Part shown: in pieces, positions 34,742 through 43,446 of the stretch
How the letters are laid out: each line of letters opens with the position of its first letter
Position numbering within the stretch: the first letter of the stretch is position 1
Assembly: GCF_017426725.1 (NCBI RefSeq)
Contig: NZ_JAERMS010000011.1
Span: 303-64,302 of the forward strand
Reading direction: 5' to 3'
DNA length: 64,000 nt
From: Prevotella illustrans
Lineage (GTDB): Bacteria; Bacteroidota; Bacteroidia; Bacteroidales; Bacteroidaceae
The notes under the pieces: model-generated
What the model was told of the DNA's origin: nothing
Seen by the model: only the letters and a program-made list of their open reading frames with translations
Databases searched by the model: none
Position numbers and translations under genes: made by a program

Positions 34742-35453
34742 AATTATCATCGTAGAAGATGTTCCTTTGGAACTGAAAGGAACTGAAGGCATTATCAGAA
34801 ATGATATACCCGAAGCCGAGATTATCGGCACGGCAGAAAACGAACCCGGCTTTTGGAAACTTTTGAAAGCCGAAAAACCTGATCTTGTTTTGCTCGATTT
34901 GGGATTAGGAGGCTCTACTACGATTGGCGTGGAAATTTGCAGGCATACCAAAGAAAGTTATCCTGATATCAAGGTATTGATTTTTACGGGCGAGGTGCTA
35001 AACGAGAAACTGTGGGTCGACGTGCTGGATGCCGGTTGCGATGGAATCATTCTGAAGAGTGGGGAGTTGCTCACCCGAGGCGACGTGGCAAGCGTGATGG
35101 GTGGTAAAAAAATGGTTTTCAATCAGCCTATTCTTGAGAAAATCATCGAACGTTTTAAGCGTAGCGTCAATAATCAGATCATGCGTCAGGAAGCATTGGT
35201 CAATTATGAGATCGATGAATACGACGAACGCTTCTTGCGCCATTTGGCTTTGGGATATACCAAGGAGCAAATCACGAATCTGCGAGGTATGCCCTTTGGC
35301 GTGAAAAGTCTGGAGAAACGCCAGAATGAACTGGTTCAGAAACTCTTCCCCGAGGGCAATGGCCGGTTGGGTGTCAATGCGACACGACTCGCGGTGCGTG
35401 CCCTTGAACTTCGAATCCTCGACATTGATAATCTGTTGCCCGACGAAGAATGA
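34728..35453 (+). CDS. response regulator with C-terminal DNA-binding-like domain (DUF5932 type)
   Basis: A 241-residue regulator. The receiver domain has the acidic pair VEDVP near residue 10, the phospho-acceptor Asp57 (LVLLDLGLGG), FTGE for the switch Thr, and LKSG with the conserved Lys. The C-terminal 90 residues contain a LuxR-like helical region (FLRHLALGYTKEQITNLRGM, VKSLEKRQNELVQKLF) that suits DNA binding. It overlaps the kinase gene by 14 nt and the membrane-protein gene downstream by 4 nt, so all three are translated together. Target genes are unknown; the membrane protein is an obvious candidate. Confidence 0.9.
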   Translation: MNKFKIIIVEDVPLELKGTEGIIRNDIPEAEIIGTAENEPGFWKLLKAEKPDLVLLDLGLGGSTTIGVEICRHTKESYPDIKVLIFTGEVLNEKLWVDVLDAGCDGIILKSGELLTRGDVASVMGGKKMVFNQPILEKIIERFKRSVNNQIMRQEALVNYEIDEYDERFLRHLALGYTKEQITNLRGMPFGVKSLEKRQNELVQKLFPEGNGRLGVNATRLAVRALELRILDIDNLLPDEE

Positions 35454-36037
35454 ATTCCAAGCTGTCTGTCTTGTCGGTGATATTGGCCATTATAGAAGTC
35501 TTTATTATTTTGGCTTCATGGCTTATCACCGCCGCTATGCCCGAACTCTCTGTCCGTTCGTTGTTGAGCAGCGAGGGTATCAGATGGTTTTTCGGTCAAT
35601 TTTCTTTCAATCTGGCTTCGCCCGTGTTGGCCTGGATGGTGCTGGCCATGGTCGGAGTGGGAGCGGTGGAAGAAAGCAGACTACTTGCTTCGCGCCACGA
35701 ACGTACCTATCGTGAGCGTTTTGCCATGACACTCGTATGTATAGAGCTTCTGCTCATCGTCGTTGTGATGGGCTTGCTCACCCTCCTTCCACAGGCAGTA
35801 TTGACGAATATTGAGGGAGAACTCTTCCCGAGTAGCTTCTCATGGAGCCTCATTCCCGTCATTTGCTTTGCGTTGAGCCTTTTCAGTGTCACATACGCTT
35901 TGGCCAGTGGCCATATTGACAGGTTAGACCGACTCTTCGATATCTTAACTGCCGGCATCCGCAAATATGCAGGATGGCTTTTGGTGTATATACTGTTGAA
36001 TCTGGTTTATCACTCATTTTGTTTTGTCTTTCAATAA
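35450..36037 (+). CDS. small membrane protein resembling the N-terminus of AbgT-family transporters
   Basis: A 195-residue protein with about five membrane segments. The stretch LSVRSLLSSEGIRWFFGQF resembles the N-terminal region of AbgT/p-aminobenzoyl-glutamate transporters, which are about 500 residues with more helices, so this is either a short relative or an independent family with a shared motif. It starts within the response regulator stop codon (ATGA). It may be the sensed or controlled partner of the kinase. A terminator follows directly. Confidence 0.7.
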   Translation: MNSKLSVLSVILAIIEVFIILASWLITAAMPELSVRSLLSSEGIRWFFGQFSFNLASPVLAWMVLAMVGVGAVEESRLLASRHERTYRERFAMTLVCIELLLIVVVMGLLTLLPQAVLTNIEGELFPSSFSWSLIPVICFALSLFSVTYALASGHIDRLDRLFDILTAGIRKYAGWLLVYILLNLVYHSFCFVFQ

Positions 36038-36080
36038 TAACAGGTGTGCCAAGCAATCTCTTGACACACCTGTTGTTATA
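36037..36080. terminator. bidirectional terminator after the two-component operon
   Basis: AACAGGTGTGCCAAG pairs with CTTGACACACCTGTT around a 6-nt loop (one mismatch), flanked by A/T-rich ends. It also serves the convergent ABC-F gene. Confidence 0.85.
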
Positions 36081-36103
36081 TACGCGACTCTCTGTAATGA
36101 TAC

Positions 36104-37903
36104 TTACATGAGTTCAGAAAGTTCCAGCCATCTCATTCCTTTCTCATCAAGTTCATCTTTAAGAATCGGTAGTCGTTTGCTCTTTTCGGTCAACTCGTCT
36201 ACCGAAAGGTTGCCACTGCATAATTCGTTTTCAATAGCTGCCTGTTCTTTTTCCAACGTTTCAATGTCTTTTTCAAGCTGTTCAAACTCCCGTTTCTCCT
36301 TGAAAGTCATCTTGCGCTTGGTCTCATGGTGATAATCTTTCTTGGGCGTATCCTTGACTTGGGCTTTTTCTGCGTTCTCCTTACTTTGCAGTTGGTTGAA
36401 CTCACGGTATTGTGTGTAGTTGCCGGGGAAGTCCTTGATGACACCATCGCCCTTGAACACGAGCAGATGGTCTATCACCTTATCCATGAAAAAGCGGTCA
36501 TGACTTACGACGATGACGCAACCGGGGAAGTCTTGCAAATATTCCTCCAACACTTGCAAGGTCTGAATGTCGAGATCGTTGGTCGGTTCGTCCAACACCA
36601 GAAAGTTGGGATTGCGCATCAGCACCGTGCAGAGATAGAGCTTGCGCTTCTCGCCGCCACTTAGTTTGTAGACATAGTTGTGCTGTTGTTCGGGCGAGAA
36701 CATGAAATATTGCAGAAACTGGCTGGCTGTCATGTGTCGGCCGCTACCCAAATCAATGTAATCGGCAATGTCGGTGATGATATCAATGACCTTCTGGTCT
36801 TCTCTGAACTTCAAACCCTCTTGTGAGAAGTAACCAAATCTCACGGTGTCACCGATATCGAAGCGGCCGCTGTCGGGCCGCACCTGTCCCAAGAGCATTT
36901 TAATGAAAGTAGACTTGCCCGTTCCGTTGTTGCCGATAACCCCCATTTTCTCGAACCGGGCAAAGTTGTAGTAGAAGTCTTTCAGGATAATCGTTTCCTG
37001 TTGGCTGCCCGTTGGGTTGTTGCCGTCGTTGAACGATTTGCTGACATATTGGCATTCGAATATCTTCGAGCCAATATACACGTTGCTTGCTTTCAGCCGT
37101 ATCTGCCTTTCTTCTATCCGTTGCTTCGCTTTGGCCTCCAGTTCGTAGAACGCCTCTTCGCGGTAGCGTGCCTTGTGGCCACGGGCTTGTGGCATGCGAC
37201 GCATCCATTCCAGTTCTGTCCGATACAGGTTGTTGGCCCTTGCTATTTCCGCTCTCGTATTATCGATGCGTTCCTGGCGTTTTTCCAGATAGTAACTGTA
37301 GTTGCCCCGATAGGTGTAGATGGTCCGGTTGTCGAGTTCCAAAATCAGATTGCACACCCGGTCGAGAAAGAAACGATCATGGGTAACCATGAACAGCGTC
37401 TTATTGCCACGGCTCAGAAAACCTTCGAGCCATTCAATCATTTCTAAATCCAAATGGTTGGTGGGCTCGTCAAGGATGAGCAGGTCGGGCTCCGTAATCA
37501 GAACATTGGCCAATGCCACCCGTTTTTGCTGCCCGCCACTGAGTTGTCCCATCTGTTTGTCCAGATTCTTGATCTGTAATTGCGTCAGAATCTGTTTGGC
37601 CTTTAGTATCTTTTCGGGGTCGCCCTCATGATTGAAGCAGGCTTCGAGCACCGTTTCTTCGGGCGCAAACTTCGGACATTGTTCCAGATAGCCCAGCCGC
37701 AGGTCGTTCTTGAAGATGATGGAACCTTCGTCTTTGCCCTCTTTGCCGGTGATGATGCTGAGCAATGTCGACTTGCCGGTGCCGTTTTGCGCCACCAGAC
37801 CTACACGCTGGCCTTCGGCGATAGAAAAATTGATATGATTAAAAAGAACTTGAGCACCAAAACGCTTGCTCAAGTTCTGAACATCCATGTAGGGAACTGC
37901 CAT
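36104..37903 (-). CDS. ABC-F family ATP-binding protein, Uup-like
   Basis: A 599-residue cytoplasmic protein with two ATPase domains and no membrane segment. Walker A GLVAQNGTGKSTLLSIITG and signature LSGGQQKRVALANVL in the first; GVIGNNGTGKSTFIKMLLGQ and LSGGEKRKLYLCTVLM in the second. Each has a DEPTNHLDL/DEPTNDLDI Walker B. The linker between domains is Arg/Glu-rich, and the C-terminal 90 residues are a coiled coil (EQLEKDIETLEKEQAAIENE) as in Uup. ABC-F proteins act on ribosomes, and Uup has also been linked to DNA structures. The N-terminus reads MAVPYMDVQNLSKRFGAQVL. It lies 6 nt downstream of engB. Confidence 0.92.
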   Translation of the reverse strand: MAVPYMDVQNLSKRFGAQVLFNHINFSIAEGQRVGLVAQNGTGKSTLLSIITGKEGKDEGSIIFKNDLRLGYLEQCPKFAPEETVLEACFNHEGDPEKILKAKQILTQLQIKNLDKQMGQLSGGQQKRVALANVLITEPDLLILDEPTNHLDLEMIEWLEGFLSRGNKTLFMVTHDRFFLDRVCNLILELDNRTIYTYRGNYSYYLEKRQERIDNTRAEIARANNLYRTELEWMRRMPQARGHKARYREEAFYELEAKAKQRIEERQIRLKASNVYIGSKIFECQYVSKSFNDGNNPTGSQQETIILKDFYYNFARFEKMGVIGNNGTGKSTFIKMLLGQVRPDSGRFDIGDTVRFGYFSQEGLKFREDQKVIDIITDIADYIDLGSGRHMTASQFLQYFMFSPEQQHNYVYKLSGGEKRKLYLCTVLMRNPNFLVLDEPTNDLDIQTLQVLEEYLQDFPGCVIVVSHDRFFMDKVIDHLLVFKGDGVIKDFPGNYTQYREFNQLQSKENAEKAQVKDTPKKDYHHETKRKMTFKEKREFEQLEKDIETLEKEQAAIENELCSGNLSVDELTEKSKRLPILKDELDEKGMRWLELSELM

Positions 37904-37909
37904 TGCTTT

Positions 37910-38497
37910 CTATATGAATTTCTCAATATAATCTAATACCTCGTCGCGTCCAACCCTCTTTTCAGACGATGTAATGAATGATGGCGGCAACTCTTCCCAT
38001 ACATCTTTCAGTTTGTCGAGCCATGCCTGCGCATTCTGTCTGGCCTTGCCCGGTCCCAGTTTGTCGGCCTTGGTGAAGATGATAGAGAAAGGAATGCCAC
38101 TCATTCCCAGCCAGTCTACAAACTCACGGTCAATTTTCTGTTGCTCATGACGGATGTCAATGAGTACGAAGAGATTGACAAGCTGTTCGCGTTGCAGCAC
38201 ATAGCTGTGTATCATCTGTTCCAATTTGACGCGTTCTGTCTTTGAGCGTTTGGCAAATCCGTAGCCGGGCAGGTCTACCAAGTACCATTCATTGTTGATG
38301 ATAAAGTGGTTAATCAGCAGCGTCTTGCCGGGTGTGGCAGAGGTCTTGGCCAACTGTCGTTTGTTGCAAAGCATATTGATGAGGCTTGACTTGCCTACAT
38401 TCGATCGGCCGATGAAAGCAAATTCGGGTAGTTGGGTCGTAGGACATTTGCTCACCGTAGGCGAGGAAATGACAAATTCAGCTTTCTTTATTTCCAT
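37910..38497 (-). CDS. engB: ribosome biogenesis GTPase EngB/YsxC
   Basis: A 195-residue GTPase of 50S assembly. The G motifs are all present: G1 [13 protein letters not shown]2 around TSATPGKT, G3 DLPGYG, G4 TKAD (IFTKADKLG) and G5 near ITSSE. The YihA/EngB signature [11 protein letters not shown] is intact. The length is typical. It is the first gene of a pair with the ABC-F gene, a natural ribosome-related couple, and shares a back-to-back promoter region with the oxidoreductase gene at 38588. Confidence 0.97.
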   Translation of the reverse strand: MEIKKAEFVISSPTVSKCPTTQLPEFAFIGRSNVGKSSLINMLCNKRQLAKTSATPGKTLLINHFIINNEWYLVDLPGYGFAKRSKTERVKLEQMIHSYVLQREQLVNLFVLIDIRHEQQKIDREFVDWLGMSGIPFSIIFTKADKLGPGKARQNAQAWLDKLKDVWEELPPSFITSSEKRVGRDEVLDYIEKFI

Positions 38498-38520
38498 ATA
38501 TAATAGTAGGGTATTTATTG

Positions 38521-38548
38521 CAAAGGTAATAAAATAATATTATCTTTG
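38521..38548. promoter_or_regulatory. back-to-back -7 boxes, engB and oxidoreductase
   Basis: CAAAGGTA at 38521-38528 is TACCTTTG on the minus strand (engB), and TATCTTTG at 38541-38548 is on the plus strand, preceded by ATTG at n20. The two boxes are only 12 nt apart, so polymerases on the two promoters should exclude each other. Confidence 0.65.
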
Positions 38549-38587
38549 CATGAAAGTGAAATGTTTTATAGCAAAGCAATTTTGTAA

Positions 38588-39571
38588 ATGAAGCTAATCA
38601 ATTGGGGGGTTATTGGCTGTGGCGAGGTGACGGAGAAGAAGTCGGGCCCGGCTTTTAACGAAGTACCCGGCTCTCATGTAGAAGCCGTGATGAGTAGGAA
38701 CGAAACGAAGGCACGTTCGTACGCCGAGCGCCATCAGGTTCCTAAATGGTACACCGACGCGCAAGAACTGATAGACGACCCGGAAGTCAACGCCATTTAC
38801 ATCGCGACGCCTCCCAGCAGTCATGCTACCTTTGCCATCATGGCCATGATGGCAGGAAAACCCGTTTATGTAGAAAAGCCTTTGGCCGCAAGCTATGAAG
38901 ATTGCGCCCGCATCAATCGCGTCAGTCAGCAGACGGGGGTGCCTTGCTTTGTGGCCTATTACCGTCGTTATTTGCCTTATTTTCAACGTGTCAAACGTAT
39001 TATAGACGACGGAGTGATTGGCAATGTCACCAATGTGCAGATTCGTTTCTCGGTTCCACCGCGCGATTTGGACTACTCGCAGTCGACAACATTGCCTTGG
39101 CGATTGCAGCCCGATATCGCCGGAGGCGGCTATTTCTATGATTTGGCACCTCATCAGCTTGATCTCTTGCAGGAATTGTTTGGCGTCATCACCCGAGCCC
39201 ACGGCTATTGTGCCAACAGAGCCCATCTCTATCAGGCCGAAGATTCCATTAGTGCCTGCTTTTTCTTTGAAAACGGATTGCCGGGCAGTGGCTCTTGGTG
39301 CTTCGTAGGCCACCAGAGCGCCAAGGAAGACTGCATAGAAGTAGTGGGCGAGAAGGGAACACTGACGTTTTCGGTCTACGACTACAATCCCATACAGGTG
39401 ATTACCAGTGAGGGCCGCACGAGCATTCGGGTGCCCAACCCGCCTTATGTGCAGTTGCCTATCATTCAATCGGTCATAGAGGATTTGCAAGGCATAGGTT
39501 CATGTTCGGCCACCAGTGTCAGTGCCACGCCGGTTAATTGGGTGATGGATCGTATTTTAGGCAAGTTTTAG
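38588..39571 (+). CDS. Gfo/Idh/MocA-family oxidoreductase
   Basis: A 327-residue NAD(P)-dependent dehydrogenase. The Rossmann start is INWGVIGCGEVTEKK, followed by the family's VEKPLAASYEDCARI (the E-K-P motif) and a C-terminal domain with AGGGYFYDLAPHQLDLLQEL, where the GG-x(3)-D-x-x-x-H catalytic segment is visible. Substrates are sugars, inositols or related polyols and cannot be told from sequence. The DUF4421 gene follows after 60 nt. Confidence 0.92.
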   Translation: MKLINWGVIGCGEVTEKKSGPAFNEVPGSHVEAVMSRNETKARSYAERHQVPKWYTDAQELIDDPEVNAIYIATPPSSHATFAIMAMMAGKPVYVEKPLAASYEDCARINRVSQQTGVPCFVAYYRRYLPYFQRVKRIIDDGVIGNVTNVQIRFSVPPRDLDYSQSTTLPWRLQPDIAGGGYFYDLAPHQLDLLQELFGVITRAHGYCANRAHLYQAEDSISACFFFENGLPGSGSWCFVGHQSAKEDCIEVVGEKGTLTFSVYDYNPIQVITSEGRTSIRVPNPPYVQLPIIQSVIEDLQGIGSCSATSVSATPVNWVMDRILGKF

Positions 39572-39631
39572 TTGCTTTTTGGTTTCGTCGGACCGTCGTC
39601 TGACTCAAATCATAGTATAGGTATTACGGTA

Positions 39632-40723
39632 ATGAACGCGAGACAAATAGTGCTGTTTTTGTGTTGGATAGGATTGTCTGTGCCGGTTTGGGCCGGTGGA
39701 GATACGTTATCCGTGGCTCCGGTTTCGCGCCATCAGCCGCGACGTGGCTTTCTTCACGGTCTTTACGAGTTTGTAAGGGATTTCTCGCGTGTAGATACCA
39801 ATTACATAGAACCGCAGCATTATAATTTCACTTTCATGCTGCAGAATACGAATACCTATGAGGTCTATCGCTTACAGAGCCGCACGGGGCAGAGCGTGAC
39901 GTTCTCTCCCGAGCCAACTTACAAAATAGGGCCCTACTTTGGTTGGCGTTGGGTGTTTCTGGGCTATACGCTCGACTTGGTTCACTCGGGCGGCAGCCGC
40001 AAGCAAGATTTCTCGTTGTCGCTCTATAGCAGCCAGCTTGGCATCGATCTGTTTTTCCGGAAGACGGGCAACGATTATAAAGTGAGACGCTTCAAACTGG
40101 CCGATGACATTGATACCTCGCCCGTCGAGCAGATGCCTTTCGACGGATTTCATGCCAGTATCAAAGGGTTTAACCTTTATTACATCACCAATCATCGCAA
40201 GTTCTCCTATCCCGCGGCTTATAGTCAGAGCACGGTGCAACGCCGTTCGTGCGGCAGTCCGCTGTTCGGAATAAGCTATTCGAGCCATAAGATCGATGTC
40301 GACTGGCAGCGACTCATGGAATTGTCACGATGGCGATTGCCCGAGGGGACGTTCAGCGCTATCGACAGCTCACTCACGGCGAGTAAAGTGAACTATAAGG
40401 ACTTCGCCATCTCGGCGGGCTATGCCTATAACTGGGTATTTGCACGTGATTTCCTTTTTGATATTTCCTTGTCGTTGGCGATAGCCTACAAGCATACGGA
40501 GAGTAAACTGGACCGTGACAATTTTATTTTCCGCAATTTCAATCTCAAGAATTTTAATCTCGACGGTGTCGGACGCTTCGGTATCGTGTGGAACAACACC
40601 CGTTGGTATATCGGCACAAGCGCTATTTTTCACACCTATAACTATCGGAGGCCGGAGTTTTATACCAATTCTACGTTCGGCAGCGTCAATTTCTACGTAG
40701 GCTTTAATTTTGGAAAGCGATGA
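39632..40723 (+). CDS. DUF4421-type outer-membrane-associated protein
   Basis: A 363-residue exported protein starting at the ATG at 39632 (a longer frame opens with TTG at 39572 and would place 20 residues before the signal peptide). The signal peptide is MNARQIVLFLCWIGLSVPVW with AGG after it. The mature part is beta-rich with alternating aromatic residues (YKIGPYFGWRWVFLGYTLDL, FSLSLYSSQLGIDLFFRKTG) and ends in VNFYVGFNFGKR, a pattern of outer-membrane barrels. The family is confined to Bacteroidota and has no known function. Confidence 0.85.
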   Translation: MNARQIVLFLCWIGLSVPVWAGGDTLSVAPVSRHQPRRGFLHGLYEFVRDFSRVDTNYIEPQHYNFTFMLQNTNTYEVYRLQSRTGQSVTFSPEPTYKIGPYFGWRWVFLGYTLDLVHSGGSRKQDFSLSLYSSQLGIDLFFRKTGNDYKVRRFKLADDIDTSPVEQMPFDGFHASIKGFNLYYITNHRKFSYPAAYSQSTVQRRSCGSPLFGISYSSHKIDVDWQRLMELSRWRLPEGTFSAIDSSLTASKVNYKDFAISAGYAYNWVFARDFLFDISLSLAIAYKHTESKLDRDNFIFRNFNLKNFNLDGVGRFGIVWNNTRWYIGTSAIFHTYNYRRPEFYTNSTFGSVNFYVGFNFGKR

Positions 40724-40899
40724 TTCTGAAATGTTAAAAAACTTCCGTTTTCTTTACACCAAGTTGTCGATTCCTTCGCTTCTGAATCACCAACGTCATT
40801 CTTCGGCCGAAAAACGGCTTATTTTTGAAGTTTTGCTATCATGTTGATTTATAGCAAGTTATCTTTTCTTGGGAAGCTGTCGTGCCTTTCCGGTTTTCC

Positions 40900-41001
40900 A
40901 AAAGCAGCCCTTTTAGCTCCTAATAGCAGCCCTTTTAGCTTGTGAAAGCATAGCTTTTGCCTTGTCATTGCACTGCTTTTACGCTTCAAAAGTGTACTTT
41001 T
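40900..41001. repeat. 22-nt-period palindrome array C (5 units)
   Basis: Unit starts at 40900, 40922, 40944, 40966 and 40988. The units read AAAAGCAGCCCTTTT, AATAGCAGCCCTTTT, GAAAGCATAGCTTTT, CATTGCACTGCTTTT and AAAAGTGTACTTTT (14 nt). Spacers are AGCTCCT, AGCTTGT, GCCTTGT and ACGCTTC. The right arm CTTTT is intact in every unit while the left arm varies. Confidence 0.92.
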
Positions 41002-41266
41002 ACACCTTTTTTGCCGCTTTTTCTACCCCTAATCGCCTTGCGAAGACTCTCCAAATAGCTCTTTTTGTCGTTTTGAGGAGCTAAATGGCAAGTTTTGGAA
41101 GTGTTAAAATTTTGTTGTATAAATGTCTATTTTGAGAATCTAAGTAGAATATTTTGTTGCTTATTTGATGGTTACAATATTTTGTGATACCTTTTTTCGT
41201 CTGATCAATTCAAGTTGTATTAGAGCTTGATGGTTATGAAAGAATTCCGTTTTTCTTGCCGTAGAG

Positions 41267-41298
41267 TTTGGCATAATCATAAAATTACGCTAACTTTG
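41267..41298 (+). promoter_or_regulatory. promoter of the nucleotidyltransferase gene
   Basis: TTTG (41267-41270), 20 nt, TAACTTTG (41291-41298), a full consensus match. The 40-nt leader contains a small hairpin (GACTTG/CAAGTC). Confidence 0.78.
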
Positions 41299-41346
41299 TT
41301 GTCAGACTTGAATAGGCAAGTCGAATAACTTAAATTTAAGATAAGA

Positions 41347-42258
41347 ATGAAACCAACATTGTTGCTATTGGCTGCGGGTATGGGCAGTCGATATGGAGGA
41401 CTGAAGCAGCTGGACGGTTTGGGGCCCAACGGCGAAACGATCATGGATTATTCCATTTACGATGCCATTCAGGCAGGCTTCGGCAAGATTGTCTTTATTA
41501 TTCGTAAGGATTTTGAAGAGCAGTTCAAAGAACAGGTATTGACGAAGTATGAGGGCCATGTGCCACTGGAACTCTGCTTCCAGAGTTTGGACGCGCTGCC
41601 CGAAGGTTTTGCCGTTCCGGAAGGCCGACAGAAGCCTTGGGGCACCAATCATGCGGTATTGATGGCCAAAGATGTAGTGAAGGAGCCTTTCTGTGTTATT
41701 AACTGTGACGATTTCTACAATCGTGACTGCTTCATGGCTATGGGAGCGTTTCTGAGTGAGCTACCCGAAGGTAGCAAGAATCGCTATGCGATGGTGGGAT
41801 TCCGTGTCGGCAACACGCTGAGTGACAATGGAACGGTAGCGCGTGGTATCTGTTCGAAAGACGCGGAAGACAACCTGACGACGGTCGTGGAGCGTACGGA
41901 GATAGAGCGCCGTGACGGAAAAGTGCAATATAAGGATGAAAACGGTGAATGGATAACCGTGTCGGACAATACGCCGGTCAGTATGAATGTGTGGGGATTC
42001 ACTCCCGATTATTTTGCGTACAGCGAAGCGTATTTCAAGGAATTCTTATCAGATACGGCCAATATGACCAATCTGAAGGCCGAATTCTTTATTCCGCTGA
42101 TGGTCAATAAGTTGATTCTGGATGGAACGGCTTCGGTCAAAGTGCTCGATACGACGAGTAAGTGGTTCGGCGTCACCTATGCGGCCGATCGTCAGGGCGT
42201 CGTTGACAGAATCCGTCAGTTGGTGGATGACGGTGTATATCCGGCACACCTGTTTTAA
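41347..42258 (+). CDS. sugar-1-phosphate nucleotidyltransferase-like protein
   Basis: A 303-residue NTP-transferase-fold protein. The nucleotide-binding signature is LLAAGMGSRYGGLKQL, followed by PWGTNHAVLMAKD and INCDDFYNRDCF, where the metal-binding Asp is expected. The C-terminal part (MNVWGFTPDYF, LKAEFFIPLMVNKLI) fits the sugar-binding half. It differs from GalU in lacking the usual GLGTKFLP motif. The substrate sugar is unknown. It has its own promoter and terminator. Confidence 0.85.
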   Translation: MKPTLLLLAAGMGSRYGGLKQLDGLGPNGETIMDYSIYDAIQAGFGKIVFIIRKDFEEQFKEQVLTKYEGHVPLELCFQSLDALPEGFAVPEGRQKPWGTNHAVLMAKDVVKEPFCVINCDDFYNRDCFMAMGAFLSELPEGSKNRYAMVGFRVGNTLSDNGTVARGICSKDAEDNLTTVVERTEIERRDGKVQYKDENGEWITVSDNTPVSMNVWGFTPDYFAYSEAYFKEFLSDTANMTNLKAEFFIPLMVNKLILDGTASVKVLDTTSKWFGVTYAADRQGVVDRIRQLVDDGVYPAHLF

Positions 42259-42276
42259 GATATATCTGAAAAATAA

Positions 42277-42308
42277 AGAAAAGGCACATCATCGATGCGC
42301 CTTTTTTT
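42277..42308 (+). terminator. terminator of the nucleotidyltransferase gene
   Basis: AAAAGGC-ACATC and GATGC-GCCTTTT around ATC, followed by a run of T. The next gene's -7 box begins three nt after the T run. Confidence 0.8.
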
Positions 42309-42310
42309 AG

Positions 42311-42318
42311 TACCTTTG
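42311..42318 (+). promoter_or_regulatory. -7 box (TACCTTTG) for the DHH phosphoesterase gene
   Basis: A TAnnTTTG match directly after the preceding terminator; the ATG at 42327 is only 8 nt downstream, so the mRNA is nearly leaderless. Confidence 0.65.
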
Positions 42319-42326
42319 CATTCATT

Positions 42327-43364
42327 ATGAATATTGACGTACTAACAGACAAACAGTTGGCCTTGCTCAGAGAGGCTGTCGAACAGGCTGAAAAAATCGT
42401 GGTCTGCTGTCATAAGTCGCCTGATGGCGACGCGTTGGGGGCGGTGCTGGCCTGGTCGGAGTATCTCAGAATGCAGGGAAAAGAGCCTACGATGATTGTG
42501 CCGGACGCTTTTCCCGACTTTCTGAAGTGGTTGCCGGGCAATGAAATGCTGATGCGCTATGACAAACATAAAGCCAAAGCCGATAAAATCGTGGCCGAAG
42601 CCGACGTGGTTTTCTGTCTTGACTTTGACGGGCTCGACCGTTTGGGCGATATGGCACAGGCGATGGAGGGTTTCAGAGGACGCTATGTCTTGATGGATCA
42701 CCATACGAGTCCACGTATTCCCAATGCTTTGGAACTCTCGTTCCCATCGATGTGCAGCACGTGTGAGCTGTTGTTTCGCATGATCTGTCAATTAGGCAGG
42801 TTTGAACAGATGACCCGTAAGATGGCTGTAGCTCTCTATACGGGTATGATGACTGATACCGGAGGGTTTACTTATAATTCTACGCGTCCTGAAATCTTCT
42901 TTATCATTGGTCAACTGTTGACCAGAGGAATTGATAAAGACAAAATATACCGCAATATTTTCAACGTGTTTAGTCCTTGGGCGATAAGGTTGCGTGGCTA
43001 TCTTATGTCGCAGAAACTCAATGTCTTTGATGATTTTCATGCAAGTTATTTCACTATATCGCGGCAGGATATGAAGAACTTCCATTTCGTCAAAGGCGAT
43101 GTGGAAGGTTTGGTGAATGAGCCGTTGAAAATCAAAGGTATGAAACTGAGTATTTCGTTGCGTGAGGATGATCGCAGAGACCATGTTGTTTGGGTGAGTC
43201 TGCGTTCTGTTGATGATTTCCCCTGCAACCAAATGTCGGCGGAGTTTTTTAATGGTGGCGGCCATCTGAACGCGAGTGGGGGGCACCTCAACTGTTCTTT
43301 GGCCGAAGCGGAGAAGGTTGTTCGCCAAGCCATTGTGCATTATGAAAAATTATTGAAAGGTTGA
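42327..43364 (+). CDS. DHH-family phosphoesterase, NrnA-like
   Basis: A 345-residue enzyme. DHH-domain motifs are present: motif I HKSPDGDALGAVLAW, motif II FCLDFDGLDR, motif III LMDHHTSP, and the T-G-x-x-x-D-T-G-G-F segment (YTGMMTDTGGFTYNS). The C-terminal DHHA1 domain ends GGGHLNASGGHL, the usual GGGH motif. NrnA proteins degrade short RNAs and 3'-phosphoadenosine phosphate. The length fits. Confidence 0.92.
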   Translation: MNIDVLTDKQLALLREAVEQAEKIVVCCHKSPDGDALGAVLAWSEYLRMQGKEPTMIVPDAFPDFLKWLPGNEMLMRYDKHKAKADKIVAEADVVFCLDFDGLDRLGDMAQAMEGFRGRYVLMDHHTSPRIPNALELSFPSMCSTCELLFRMICQLGRFEQMTRKMAVALYTGMMTDTGGFTYNSTRPEIFFIIGQLLTRGIDKDKIYRNIFNVFSPWAIRLRGYLMSQKLNVFDDFHASYFTISRQDMKNFHFVKGDVEGLVNEPLKIKGMKLSISLREDDRRDHVVWVSLRSVDDFPCNQMSAEFFNGGGHLNASGGHLNCSLAEAEKVVRQAIVHYEKLLKG

Positions 43365-43415
43365 AAATATAATAAAACATTACATGGCACACCGGTAGAA
43401 ATAAGGAAAATTTAC

Positions 43416-43423
43416 TACCTTTG
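43416..43423 (+). promoter_or_regulatory. -7 box (TACCTTTG) for the DUF4827 lipoprotein gene
   Basis: A TAnnTTTG match 24 nt upstream of the ATG at 43447. Confidence 0.55.
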
Positions 43424-43446
43424 TCCAAAACTATTTTGTTGATAAG

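Larger units (their letters stand above)
40724..41346. other. 620-nt intergenic region between the DUF4421 gene and the nucleotidyltransferase
   Basis: Holds array C (40900-41001), an AAGTGTTAAAA motif at 41099-41109 and a promoter at 41267-41298. No coding frame is credible. Confidence 0.75.
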
